Shown piece by piece: positions 52,885 through 62,443 of a stretch of 64,000 nucleotides of DNA; position 1 is the stretch's first letter, and every line of letters starts with the position of its first letter. Position numbers and translations under genes: made by a program. The notes beneath the pieces are model-generated. The model was not told the DNA's origin, made no database searches, and saw nothing but the letters and a program-made list of their open reading frames with translations. This stretch comes from Flavobacterium potami (GTDB lineage: Bacteria > Bacteroidota > Bacteroidia > Flavobacteriales > Flavobacteriaceae): NCBI RefSeq assembly GCF_020026915.1, contig NZ_JAINUY010000001.1, positions 310,001 through 374,000 on the forward strand, read 5' to 3'.

Positions 52885-54663
52885 TTAACCAACAGAAGCT
52901 ATATCGAAAATTTTTAAAGGATACATATTTGTGTTCATTTCTCTAACGCATTGTATTACTGAATATTTAGCAATATTTGATTTTAAACGAGTAATATTGT
53001 TTCTTATATCAATATTAGAAGGTAACATTGATTTAAACGCCATAACAAAAAAAATTTCTTTATTATTTATTGAGTTAATAAGATTTTCTCTTACAATTAA
53101 ATTTCCAGCGTTAATTTGTTGAGAGTTATATGCGTTTATTATGCCATCTAAAAATTCGTATGTGCCAGAATTCTTATCATTAGTAAATCTTGTCGCTGAT
53201 AACACAATTTGATTTGAAAGATCTCTTAACATACCATCAAAACCATTTTTAATGTGTATGAAATAAATAGAATCTTGATCTTCATACACTAAATCGCATA
53301 ATTCAATATTTTGACTTATTACTTTGTCAAAAACTCTGAATCCATTTGAGCCAAAATATTGCATATTGTAATAACCTTCAGAAATACCATTTTGCCAAAC
53401 ATTGGTTAAAATATTATCTCTTAAATAATTTTTATTTATCATATCCTGACATGTGCTATTAATAGAAGTTATAAAATCATTTTTAACTTTATAATAATTA
53501 CTATCGATTAAAAAAATGGGATGCCCATTTATATTTAGTTCACAAGTAATATGTTGTGTAAACATTGCATGTGTCTTTTGGCTGTTACCTTTAAAACCAT
53601 ATACCCTTATTCCAGATAATATATAGTTAAAAGTTAGTGGGTTAAAATCTTTAAAAAGAAATTTTAAACCTTCTAAATATAGTTTAGATCTATCGTTGCC
53701 ACTGAAAAATGGTTTTTGAGTTCCTCTAGCAAACATTTCGTATCTATCACATTCATAAAAGTCTTGTAATTTTGATGGATGAACAAAATCAAGATCAAGT
53801 TTGGGTGGTCTAGTTGCACTAGAAGGAGTTAAACGATCAAACATGTCAAGTCTTACACGGTGATATAATTCAATTCTATAATCGTAGTCGATTATGTTTC
53901 TATCTTTTACAAGGGTAAAAGATGTCAAAGAAGTGGTTATTCCTGTTGACAAAACTTGAGACATAATTTTAAAAATATTATGTATTTCCTCAAAACTTAC
54001 TCTTATTTTGATGCAAAAATATGATGAGATTTCCAAATATATGCGATCTGTTTGAAAATCTATAAAATCGAATACGGTATTCATAAGATCTTCACGTAAT
54101 AGTAAATTTATTTTTGTTGGAATACTTGTGAAGTTTAGACTATCGCCTAACTTTTGTCCATCTCTAAAAGTGGCACTTTCTTGACTTAATTTCCCTGAAA
54201 TACCTCTTGTTGTTATAAAGTTTATTACATCTTCTTGTATGTCTGCTAAATATTCGTAGAATTCTAGACCGTATCGATAATTAAGAAATCGAGAGATTAC
54301 TTTTATGCCACTTCCTCCTACGAAAGCAAATATTTGATCGTCAACTTCAGCAAATAAAGCCAAAGACAATTGTTGAATTGTGAATGTTTCATTCTCCGTT
54401 ATTCCAGTTGGTAGAAATGAAGCCCAATGTGATTCTTTTTCATTTTCGTTGTAAACATAAGTGTAATAATTTACAGAATCAATTGATTGGACTGGAATTA
54501 AAATTCCAATTGATGCAATGTCACCTATGTTATTTCTATGTGTATCTACAATATGCTGAATTATTTCAACTGTTGTATTTAAAGTATGAAATTCATAAAA
54601 GGTTTTGTCAATTTGAAAAATTTTAATTTCATATTTTGCATCTGAATCGAAAAAAACATTCAT
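52885..54663 (-). CDS. TIGR04141/DUF6119-like protein, sporadically distributed
   Basis: 592 residues, no signal peptide or membrane segment. The stretch LALFAEVDDQIFAFVGGSGIKVISRFLNYRYGLEFYEY, with the following region to INLLLREDLM, and DSIYFIHIKNGFDGMLRDLSNQIVLSATRF near the C-terminus, follow the pattern of TIGR04141 (DUF6119): a glycine-containing core and a final HxK...LS motif. That family is patchily distributed and often near restriction or defence genes (from memory). Activity unknown. Convergent with the kinase; both start outward, so they probably entered as one insert. Confidence 0.55.
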   Translation of the reverse strand: MNVFFDSDAKYEIKIFQIDKTFYEFHTLNTTVEIIQHIVDTHRNNIGDIASIGILIPVQSIDSVNYYTYVYNENEKESHWASFLPTGITENETFTIQQLSLALFAEVDDQIFAFVGGSGIKVISRFLNYRYGLEFYEYLADIQEDVINFITTRGISGKLSQESATFRDGQKLGDSLNFTSIPTKINLLLREDLMNTVFDFIDFQTDRIYLEISSYFCIKIRVSFEEIHNIFKIMSQVLSTGITTSLTSFTLVKDRNIIDYDYRIELYHRVRLDMFDRLTPSSATRPPKLDLDFVHPSKLQDFYECDRYEMFARGTQKPFFSGNDRSKLYLEGLKFLFKDFNPLTFNYILSGIRVYGFKGNSQKTHAMFTQHITCELNINGHPIFLIDSNYYKVKNDFITSINSTCQDMINKNYLRDNILTNVWQNGISEGYYNMQYFGSNGFRVFDKVISQNIELCDLVYEDQDSIYFIHIKNGFDGMLRDLSNQIVLSATRFTNDKNSGTYEFLDGIINAYNSQQINAGNLIVRENLINSINNKEIFFVMAFKSMLPSNIDIRNNITRLKSNIAKYSVIQCVREMNTNMYPLKIFDIASVG

Positions 54664-54982
54664 AGATAATTTGTAATATTATGAGTAATTAACTCTTGTT
54701 ATCTCAATCTAATTTTATCTTACAATTGTAAGAATAAATATTAACTAGTGACCGAGTACTATTACTGTATTTTGTAAAATGGAAGGTTTAATGAAGGGTC
54801 CGAATTTTCTAAATGATTTTTTGCAAAGATAAAAGGTAGTAGTTATATACTTTTTTAAATAGTCAAATGATGTTATTAAAAATCTCTCTCAGTTAATAAT
54901 CTCTATATTTGTTTTCTGTTATAGATAAAGCAGTAGTTTTTTAAATAAAGTAAGTTATTTCTTTCTTTTTAAAATAAAAGAA
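54664..54982. other. AT-rich spacer after the insert
   Basis: About 320 bases, strongly AT-rich, without an ORF. It must contain the promoter of the minus-strand TIGR04141-like gene; no clear motif was found. The right border has TATCTTTG (54983-54990), a -7 box for the RNA that follows. Confidence 0.4.
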
Positions 54983-55156
54983 TATCTTTGTAATGTCAAA
55001 ATACAATACAAGGAGAAATCCGAAACTTAGTAAATAAGTTAACATAAACGAGCCCTCATTCACGTTGCTGGAGCTAGTGATAGCCCTAATTCCACTCCTT
55101 GTAGTGTTTTGACACAACCGAAGATGAGGGCTTCGTGCGTTTAAATATTTTCGAAA
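54983..55156 (+). ncRNA. structured leader RNA with interleaved inverted repeats
   Basis: After the -7 box TATCTTTG (54983-54990), two pairings interleave. A: 54995-55015 (GTCAAAAT..TACAAGGAG) with 55095-55113 (CTCCTTGTA..GTTTTGAC). B: AGCCCTCAT (55051-55059) with ATGAGGGCT (55124-55132). The order A-B-A'-B' permits either a pseudoknot or two alternative folds. A GCTA-GTGA-TAGC hairpin with a GNRA loop lies between (55072-55083). The 92-residue gene begins at 55157, so this may be a regulatory leader, or an RNA gene of the locus. Confidence 0.5.
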
Positions 55157-55435
55157 ATGTCAAAAGAAAATCAAAAACCAACACATCGAGATGTAGTACC
55201 ATCCGTACTTAATTTCCTTTCAGACGAAATGTTTGATGGAGATTACAAAGAACAGCCCATGTATTTGCAGGAAATCTTCGAGCTCCTCATGCATACAGAA
55301 TTTGGCGACGATCAATATTTAAGGCAAAAAATGCTAAGCTGTTTACGAACAAGCAGAAATCTGGCAGAAACTTTAGCTCCGTTTTCAGACAAGCAAATTC
55401 ATAAGGCTTGCGCCAGTTTAAAAATAAACCAATAA
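55157..55435 (+). CDS. small acidic helical protein of unknown function
   Basis: 92 residues (MSKENQKPTHRDVVPSVLNF...), predicted helical and soluble, with SDEMFDGDYKEQPMYLQEIFELLMHTEFGDD. I recognise no family. It lies downstream of the interleaved-repeat RNA and upstream of the DUF4132 gene pair, on the same strand, and has its own terminator at 55444-55478. It may belong to the DUF4132 module. Confidence 0.62.
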   Translation: MSKENQKPTHRDVVPSVLNFLSDEMFDGDYKEQPMYLQEIFELLMHTEFGDDQYLRQKMLSCLRTSRNLAETLAPFSDKQIHKACASLKINQ

Positions 55436-55443
55436 AAACCCAA

Positions 55444-55478
55444 ACCCTGCCAATACCAATTGGCAGGGTATTTTTTTG
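55444..55478 (+). terminator. terminator after the 92-residue gene
   Basis: CCCTGCCAAT / ATTGGCAGGG stem with a short loop, followed by TATTTTTTT. Confidence 0.83.
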
Positions 55479-55592
55479 CAATCAAATTGTACTTTTAATT
55501 CATTAGATTTTTTAACACTTTAAAGACATTCTTTTAAGAAAAAATTGCTGTAAAATTCCTATTTTACAGCTTCAAAATAAAAGCCCGTAAAG

Positions 55593-56027
55593 ATGAATAT
55601 AAGCATCTCAGTTAAACAATTAGGAAAAAAGCATCCTTTGCTTCAGGAAAAGAATATCGCTTTAGCGCTCGAAAATCCTGTCATTACTACACAAAAACTC
55701 ATCGAATCAATTGTCGATCATCAGGTACAATTGTTTCGTTCTGCCTCATTTGAGTTTGAAGACGAAGACAAAATCCATCTTCCAAAAGAACATTATTTAC
55801 CCATTTTAACCGATACCGGAAAAGTAGGTTTCGGCGCGCTGTACAATCACAATGAAGTCGATTTGGCCAAAGCGCAGGAAAATGCCATTCAAGCTTTTGA
55901 AGACGGAATGTACGCTGTTTTCTACGGAGACGATCAGCTGGAAACCCTAACTGAACAAATCGATTTATCTCAAAATAAAAACCTCATTTTTATCAGGCTG
56001 ACCTTTTTGGCGGGAAGCTACTGGTAA
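55593..56027 (+). CDS. small protein associated with DUF4132 gene
   Basis: 144 residues, soluble, starting MNISISVKQLGKKHPLL. The sequence (LTDTGKVGFGALYNHNEVDLAKAQENAIQAFEDGMYAVFYGDDQLETL, in parts) suggests an alpha/beta fold without recognisable catalytic motifs. It precedes the giant DUF4132 gene by ~130 bases on the same strand; I believe such small proteins often accompany DUF4132 genes, but could not check. Function unknown. Confidence 0.66.
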   Translation: MNISISVKQLGKKHPLLQEKNIALALENPVITTQKLIESIVDHQVQLFRSASFEFEDEDKIHLPKEHYLPILTDTGKVGFGALYNHNEVDLAKAQENAIQAFEDGMYAVFYGDDQLETLTEQIDLSQNKNLIFIRLTFLAGSYW

Positions 56028-56159
56028 ATTGTTAATTGACAATTGATAATTAATAATTGATAATTAATAATTGACAATTGAAATTTCGAAAATCAATTGC
56101 AATATCAATGTCAATGTCAATTCAAATCTAAAATCTGCAATCTAAAATCTAAAATAATC
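56028..56159. repeat. low-complexity AATTGATAATTA / ATCTAAAATCT tracts
   Basis: Tandem variants of AATTGATAATTAAT and TTGACAATTG, then AATCTAAAATCTGCAATCT units, fill the gap before the DUF4132 start. An in-frame TTG at 56097 inside this tract would add a repetitive leader (MQYQCQCQF) and is not accepted as the start. Confidence 0.6.
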
Positions 56160-59100
56160 ATGACGATAGAAGATCTTTTAAAAAGTAAAGTAATTGAAAA
56201 TCCAATTAAGAGATTTAAAAAAGAACTGGAAGAAATAGTAAACAGCAATCTGGTTACGAAATTATTTTCAGGATCAAAACTGAAAAAAGAAGTGGCGGAG
56301 TTTGGTCTGGAACTCTTGAAACTTCAGGACAATTATTACAGCAATTATATTTCGCTAGGTTCTACAGAAGCCGAAAAGTTTGCGACTTTGGTAAAAGAAA
56401 ATATCTGGGACGATAAAAATTACTACGATTTATTGCTTTTCTTTTTTGGTGAAGAAAACGCTTCGTACGTAAAAGAAGCTTGGAACAGATTGCCTCAAAA
56501 AATGTATCAGAATGGTTATACGCGAAGAGCTTTTAGAGCGCCAAATCATCAGAAATATTTGTTGGTCAATCAGATCAATTTTCTGCGTTCTTTGCTAAAC
56601 GGACCTTACAAATATAATTATCAGGACAGCAGTACTTTTTACTATAATTTGAGTATTGAAGATGAAGTTCGTTACGATACCGAGATTTCAAATTCGATGA
56701 ATAAATTCATGGTTTGGTCTTCGGCATTGGATGCTGGAAAAGCAGGACTTTATCAATTGTTTGAAGACATTATTTTCAATAAAGACACACACGGAAAAGT
56801 TTCCAGAAATATCATCAAAGCGCTTTTAAACAGCGAAAAACAAGAAAACTGGGAATTGGTAGAAAAACTACTTTTAGCTGCACAACGTCAGGAAGGTTTG
56901 CGCCAAACGATTCTAGAAGCTTTAGACGAAACGAGTATCGGTGCTTTGCAATACATGATAAAAGTTTTGATTGATAATAAACTGACTCGTTTTTCATCAG
57001 TCGTAAGAGCGATCGATACGTGGACAGGTTTAGGCTGGGATTCTGAAAAAGAAACGACAGTTCGTAATATTATTGAGTTGGCTTCGGGTTATTTTTCAAA
57101 ACCAGAAACGATTCCGACTGGCGTTAAAAGTAAAAACAACAACGAAGTCTACATGGCACTTTGGGTTCAAGGTGTTTTGGATGTTGAGAAAACAGTTCCG
57201 TATCTACATGAATTATTAGAAAACGGTTCGGCTGAAAAGAAATCTTTGGCGTTGAAATTTGCTGGAGAAACCAACGATCCGTATATCGAAATGCCACTTT
57301 ATTTTAAAGCTTTAGAAGATGAAAATCTACAAGTTTTAGCATTTGCTGTTCCAAGAATGAATGCTTTGTTGGAAGCGAATGCAAAATCGAAATTCTATAT
57401 CGAAAATACAGATTATCCAAACTTCTTTGATAAAGTTTACAATCTGGCACAAAGCATTACCGAGAAAGAAAAAACTTTTGAAGGAAAAGTATTTTCATGG
57501 CTGAATGTAAAGTTCGAAAGAGATACACTTTATGCCGCAGCTATTAATTTAGTTGGCGATAACAACGAGAGATTAGAAGCCGTTTTACAACACTTTGAAG
57601 GTTTCTCGATCAACTTAAGAGAGAAACTGACTAGAAATTTATTGGGCAATTTTTACAGCTATTCGTACTACAACAATCAAAACAATCAACCCAAAACAGA
57701 ACCGACTGAATTTCAAAGAAATTTTGCCTTACGTATTATAAAAGACAGGGGAGAATCTCTTGTGGCTTCGGCGGTTAATGTTTTAAAAGATTTGAGTTTA
57801 ACGGAAGACGAATTGGCGATTTTTAAGGAATTGTTTAAACGTAAAAATTCTAATTTAAAGAAAAATCTAACCGCAATTCTAATCAAACAAGAAGATCAAA
57901 AAGTAATCAATTTTGTGGATCAGACTGTAGAAAAAGGCGATTTAGAACAGCGAATGTCGATGTTGGATGTTATGTTACAGCTTCAGAAAAACAATAAACT
58001 GACAGATAAGGTTAATGATTGGGTAAAAGACTATCTGAAAAGACCAAAAATTACCGAGAAAGAAACCAAGTTTATTGAGCAATTAGAACCTTCAAAAAAA
58101 CAAGATCTTTTAAGCGCCGAAAACGGTTACGGATTTTTTACGCCAAACGAAATTTCAGCTTACGAACTGCCAAAACCAAAAGCAGATTCTTTGTACACAA
58201 AAGCGGTAAAAGAACACCAATACGGTTTCTCCAAATCGATGTCGCATATTAAAAGTGAAATTGCGAAGCTTTATAAATTATATGAAGAAAACAGAAACTA
58301 TGAATACGAAATCGAAAACTACGATAATAGCAAATCGACTGTTTTATTGGGGAATACTTTTAGAACATTAAAAAATCTAAAAGATGATAAAGCTTCAGAA
58401 TTAGCAAAAACAAATTATCCGTTGTACGAAATTTGGGAAGAATGGTTTACAAAATCGGGTCTTGCTAATAGAGATTTATTTTTGATGACAATGATTAGCA
58501 ATTGCGATCGAAAAGTCTGGAGAGATTTTCTGGAAAAACATGTTTTTTATTATAAAGAATTACTGCCACATCAAAACAAAAGAGGTTACGATTGGGATAA
58601 TGCTATTCTGAATATTTTGAATGCTTTACAAGTAAAATATGCCTTTGAAGAAAAAGCCGATTTCTTGATTGATGCTTGTGCTACTTTGTATGCCGATCTT
58701 CCAGAATCTGTAAAAGAGTTTGAATATGTGCCTGGTAAAAATGAATATTATTACAACAATAACAACGGAAACGGTTGGCAAAGTCAAGGTTTCTTCGATA
58801 TTTATTTGAATAAAATTGGTTTACTTGATTTAACAGAAGAGCAAAATGCTAAGGTTTGGAATCTGTACAGATGGAGACAATTAAACGGTTTAGAGAAAAA
58901 CAGACCTTTTGCCAAACCGCCTATTCACTTGTATTGCGTGGCTTTCGAACAAAAATTAATTACCGAAGGCGAATTGTACGAAGGTATTTTAGAAAGCGAA
59001 AGAATTTCTGTTTTAACCAGCGAAACCAAACATTATAGACATTTTGGAAGCGAAGATTTAATTAAGAAGTTTCCGTTCCTAGTTCCGATGATTGATAAAA

Positions 59101-61226
59101 TTAGAGAAACATTTTTGGATGTTGAGGTTAAGCGTGGAGATTCGAATACAACGGTAACGCATTTGGTGCAGAGTTTCCAAAAGATTTTTGGCGCCAACCG
59201 TTTGGTCGAATTAATCACAGCACTTGGAAAAGCAAGTTTGTACAAAGGTTATATTTATTCATGGAGTTATACCGATTTAACGAAACAGAAATTATTCAGT
59301 TTCTTATTGAAAAGATGTTATCCGTTAGCGACAGATACGCAAGAAAGTTTTAATGCCTTAATTAAAAAAGCCAAAATCTCTGAAGAAAGATTGATTCAGA
59401 CTGCGATTTATGCACCACAGTGGCAAAAGTTTATCAGTAGTTATTTAGATTGGAACGGGTTGGATGAAGGAATCTGGTGGTTCCACGCGCATACGAAAAC
59501 AGCGTCTTACAGTGCGACAAATTCAGAATAAGAAAGTGAAGCAGCAAGATTTTCGACTTTAGATTTACAAGATTTTAAAGATGGAGCTGTCGATAAAGAT
59601 TGGTTTACATCGGCTTACAAAAAATTAGGAAAAGCAAAATGGGAACTTTTATACGAATCTGCGAAATACGTAACAGACGGAAACGGTCACAGACGTGCCA
59701 GATTATACGCGGATACGATTACGGGAGATTTGAAAATTAGAGAAGTTACGGCCAAAGTAAAAGACAAACGCGATCAAGATTACTTAAGAGTTTACGGATT
59801 GGTTCCGTTAAGTAAAGCAAGTCCGGAAAAAGATATTTTGGCGCGTTACGAATATTTACAGCAGTTTAAAAAAGAAAGTAAAGAATTCGGCTCGATGAAA
59901 CAGGCAAGCGAAGCTTTGGCGATTCGTGTGGCTTTAGAAAACTTGGCAAGAAACGCAGGTTATCCAGATCCAGTTCGTTTGACTTGGGCAATGGAAACGA
60001 AGCAAGTTCAGAATATTTTATCAAAAGAAACAGAAGTTGTTTTAGACGATGTTACAGTCAGCTTAGTCATTAATAAAGAAGGAAAAGCCGATTTGGTTAC
60101 GTACAAAGCAGGAAAAGAATTAAAATCGGTTCCGCCGAAATACAAAAAAGACAAAGGCATTCTAGAATTAACGAATTATAGAAAAACCATGCGCGAACAA
60201 TGGACACGTTCAAGAAAAGGTTTGGAAGAAAGTATGATTCGCGGCGATGAGTTTTTATTCGCAGAAATGCAAAACCTTTTTGAACATCCTATTATTTCGA
60301 AACATCTGGAGAAATTAGTTTTTATTTCGAATGACAATCAGATTGGTTTTTATGTCGATGGAAGTTTAGTAACTGGTTTAGGCGAAATGATTTCGTTAAA
60401 CGAAAAACAAACTTTCAGAATCGCACACTGTTTCGATTTGCATAAAAATAACGTTTGGGTCGATTATCAGAAATATTGTTTTGATAACAAATTACAACAG
60501 CCATTTAAACAAGTTTTCAGAGAATTGTATGCGCCAACACCAGACGAATTGAAAGAGAAATCTATTTCAAGACGTTATGCAGGGCATCAAGTACAGCCGA
60601 ATCAAACGTTGGCTTTACTGAAAACAAGAGGCTGGAAAGTAGATTACGAAGAAGGATTACAGAAAGTTTTCCATAAAGAAGGGTATCAGGTGAAAATGTA
60701 TGCCATGGCCGATTGGTTTTCGCCAGCAGATGTTGAGGCGCCGACTTTAGAAACGATCGAATTCCATTCTTTAAAAGATTATAAAAACATCGCTTTTGAA
60801 GATATTAATCCGAGGATTTTCTCAGAAGTTATGCGCGATATTGATTTGGTGGTAAGTGTTGCCCATGTTGGTGGCGTAGATCCAGAAGCGAGTCATTCTT
60901 CTATCGAAATGAGAGGCGTTTTATTGAGAGAAACATTGCGATTGTTTAAAGTCAAAAATGTTGAAATCAAAGAAAACCATGCGATCATAAAAGGAAAACT
61001 TGCTGATTACAGCGTGCATTTAGGAAGCGCGGTTGTACATCAGCTTCCTGGTAAATATTTATCGGTTCTGCCAATTCATTCGCAACACAGAGGACGTTTG
61101 TTCCTTCCATTTGCAGATGAAGATCCGAAATCGGCTGAGGTAATGTCTAAAGTTTTATTGTTTGCTAAAGATGATGAAATTCAGGATCCGACTATTTTGA
61201 GCCAGATTGATAAGACTTATGCATAA
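56160..61226 (+). pseudogene. giant DUF4132 (MolR-like) protein interrupted by one in-frame stop
   Basis: Read through a TAA at 59529-59531 the frame codes for ~1,688 residues; the part before the stop has 1,123 and the part after 565, in the same frame and without a shift. The N-terminal ~1,000 residues look helical, HEAT-like (LHELLENGSAEKKSLALKFAGETND). The second part carries the conserved DUF4132 region (KWELLYESAKYVTDGNGHRRARLYADTITGDLKIREV) and the C-terminal block GGVDPEASHSSIEMR ... LPIHSQHRGRLFLPFADEDPK. Function is unknown; E. coli relatives are YehI and MolR. One base change (for example from GAA, CAA or AAA) explains the stop; otherwise the frame is intact, so loss must be recent, or it is a sequence error or is read through. 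Confidence 0.8.
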
Positions 61227-61236
61227 TATTACGTTT

Positions 61237-61256
61237 CCCACGGTTGAAACCGTGGG
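61237..61256. repeat. short REP-like hairpin after DUF4132
   Basis: CCCACGGTT-GA-AACCGTGGG lies 10 bases after the stop codon. It may act as terminator, although a T-run is missing; this word recurs in Flavobacterium intergenic DNA as I remember. Confidence 0.5.
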
Positions 61257-61351
61257 CAATGTTTTAAAAATGGTATGGAAAAAAATAAAAATCCGTTTAA
61301 TTCTGCGTTCCATTCGCCAATCTATTTGAAATTTTCAAAATGATATTTTTT

Positions 61352-61401
61352 AACATTTTGAATTCAAAATGTTAAATTAAGAAATAAAATATTTACATTT
61401 G
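61352..61401 (+). promoter_or_regulatory. palindrome and promoter before a 34-residue ORF
   Basis: A perfect 22-bp palindrome (AACATTTTGAA / TTCAAAATGTT, 61352-61373) is centred about 45 bases before the expected start of transcription. TACATTTG at 61394-61401 is the -7 box. The spacing would suit an activator. Confidence 0.55.
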
Positions 61402-61430
61402 CTCAGTAATTAAAAAACAGAAAAATACAT

Positions 61431-61535
61431 ATGACACTTTCAATGGCAAAATATTTTGACCACTTAGCAGGATCACTTCCGGCTGAAGTATCAGGATGCA
61501 ATATGTATTTTATGAAATTAGAATGTAAAATTTAG
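61431..61535 (+). CDS. candidate 34-residue peptide
   Basis: ORF MTLSMAKYFDHLAGSLPA... ending LECKI, with two Cys and no signal peptide. It fills a compact unit between a promoter (61394-61401) and a terminator (61555-61589), with a 22-bp palindrome upstream. Such an arrangement fits a small regulatory peptide or an sRNA that happens to be open. No family recognised. Confidence 0.4.
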   Translation: MTLSMAKYFDHLAGSLPAEVSGCNMYFMKLECKI

Positions 61536-61554
61536 AGTCCAACTCATCATAAAA

Positions 61555-61589
61555 TAGAAAAGCGTCCTCAAAGTAGGGCGCTTTTTTTG
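61555..61589 (+). terminator. terminator of the 34-residue unit
   Basis: AAAGCGTCCT / AGGGCGCTTT stem (one G-U) followed by TTTTTT. Confidence 0.75.
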
Positions 61590-61868
61590 TTTAAGATACT
61601 TTGATTTAGATTAAAAAGCACTTCGACTTCGCTCAGTGTGACAAGAAAAATGATAGAATATTAAACCATAACTAAAAAAAATCAAAAAAATAATTGACAA
61701 AATGTTTAATGATTAATCAAAATAGCGAAATATAATCTTGGAAAGTAATCTAATGAGTAACAGTCATTTGATAAAAAGAGAAATCTGCACCAGTATGCGG
61801 ACAGGAATTTCTTTGCTTTTATTCTGGGTTTAAGTTATTGATAATCAGTAAAATAATATTGGTATTAA
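61590..61868. other. intergenic stretch with a common Flavobacterium repeat
   Basis: CACTTCGACTTCGCTCAGTG at about 61620-61639 is a word seen repeatedly between genes in this genus. Further on, AGAAAT (61780s) and ATTTCT (61807-61812) flank CTGCACC..GCGGACAG and could make a hairpin. No gene seen. Confidence 0.45.
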
Positions 61869-61901
61869 TTTGGAAATATGATTTTTTCGACATTATCTTT
61901 G
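61869..61901 (+). promoter_or_regulatory. promoter before the 41-residue ORF
   Basis: TTTG at 61869-61872, a 21-nt spacer, and TATCTTTG at 61894-61901: an excellent match to the Bacteroidota -33/-7 consensus. Confidence 0.65.
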
Positions 61902-61936
61902 CCAAACAAAATCGAAACAAAAAGTTTCAAACAACA

Positions 61937-62062
61937 ATGATTTTAAAAAATAATAAAATATATAAAATGGATTTTCATATTAACATACCTAGCGCAAAAG
62001 GGCTATTAGCGAGTTCATCTCGTGAAGGGATAAACATGTCGGTGCATCAATATACGCAATAA
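61937..62062 (+). CDS. candidate 41-residue peptide
   Basis: ORF from the ATG at 61937 (MILKNNKIYKMDFHINIPSA...) to 62062; an inner ATG would give 31 residues (MDFHINIPSAKGLLASSSRE...). The ATG is ~30 bases after the expected transcription start of the promoter at 61869-61901, and a terminator follows 20 bases after the stop. The longer frame to 61838 runs across the promoter and is not used. No family recognised; a small RNA is an alternative. Confidence 0.4.
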   Translation: MILKNNKIYKMDFHINIPSAKGLLASSSREGINMSVHQYTQ

Positions 62063-62082
62063 GATAATTATATCTATTTGTT

Positions 62083-62113
62083 ATGAAGCACCTTTAATCG
62101 GGTGCTTTTTTTA
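62083..62113 (+). terminator. terminator of the 41-residue unit
   Basis: AAGCACC / GGTGCTT stem around TTTAATCG, followed by TTTTTT. Confidence 0.78.
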
Positions 62114-62127
62114 TGTCTTTTTATTAG

Positions 62128-62205
62128 CCGCGAAGACGAAGGCACAAAGAATTTTACTAAAAGATTAAAAAGAAAAACTTTGCGACTTTGTGCCTTTGCG
62201 GCAGA
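62128..62205. repeat. dispersed inverted repeat, copy D
   Basis: GCCGCGAAGACGAAGGCACA at the left and CTTTGTGCCTTTGCGGC at the right pair imperfectly. The outer-arm type resembles the repeat at 44837-45023. Confidence 0.6.
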
Positions 62206-62212
62206 AAATAAA

Positions 62213-62251
62213 ACTACGCAAAATAATTGCGCAGTATCATTTGAATCTTTG
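62213..62251 (+). promoter_or_regulatory. operator-promoter module, copy 3 (in front of RNA array 2)
   Basis: ACTACGCAA-AATAA-TTGCGCAGT (62213-62235), a perfect-arm palindrome but for one base, then TTTG at 62248-62251 within GAATCTTTGTTCAAGAAA. The 35-nt spacing is identical to copies 1 and 2. RNA start is expected near 62258. Confidence 0.68.
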
Positions 62252-62443
62252 TTCAAGAAACAAAAAACGTTCTTATAAAAAATGAAATGACATCAAAGGA
62301 AACTTTGATTTACAATATCAAACAAGCCTTGTTGGGTGTTTCTACATAGCACCATTGTAGGAGACTTTTCGCGAAAGCGTATGATGTTTTTCTATCCAGC
62401 TTGGTTTGGAGGTTTTGATGGTTTTCCAAAAAATTATCCGCAC

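Noticed and set aside
54983..55156. Retron msr-msd RNA
   Set aside because: No reverse transcriptase gene lies near, and the inverted repeats interleave rather than nest as in retron a1/a2.
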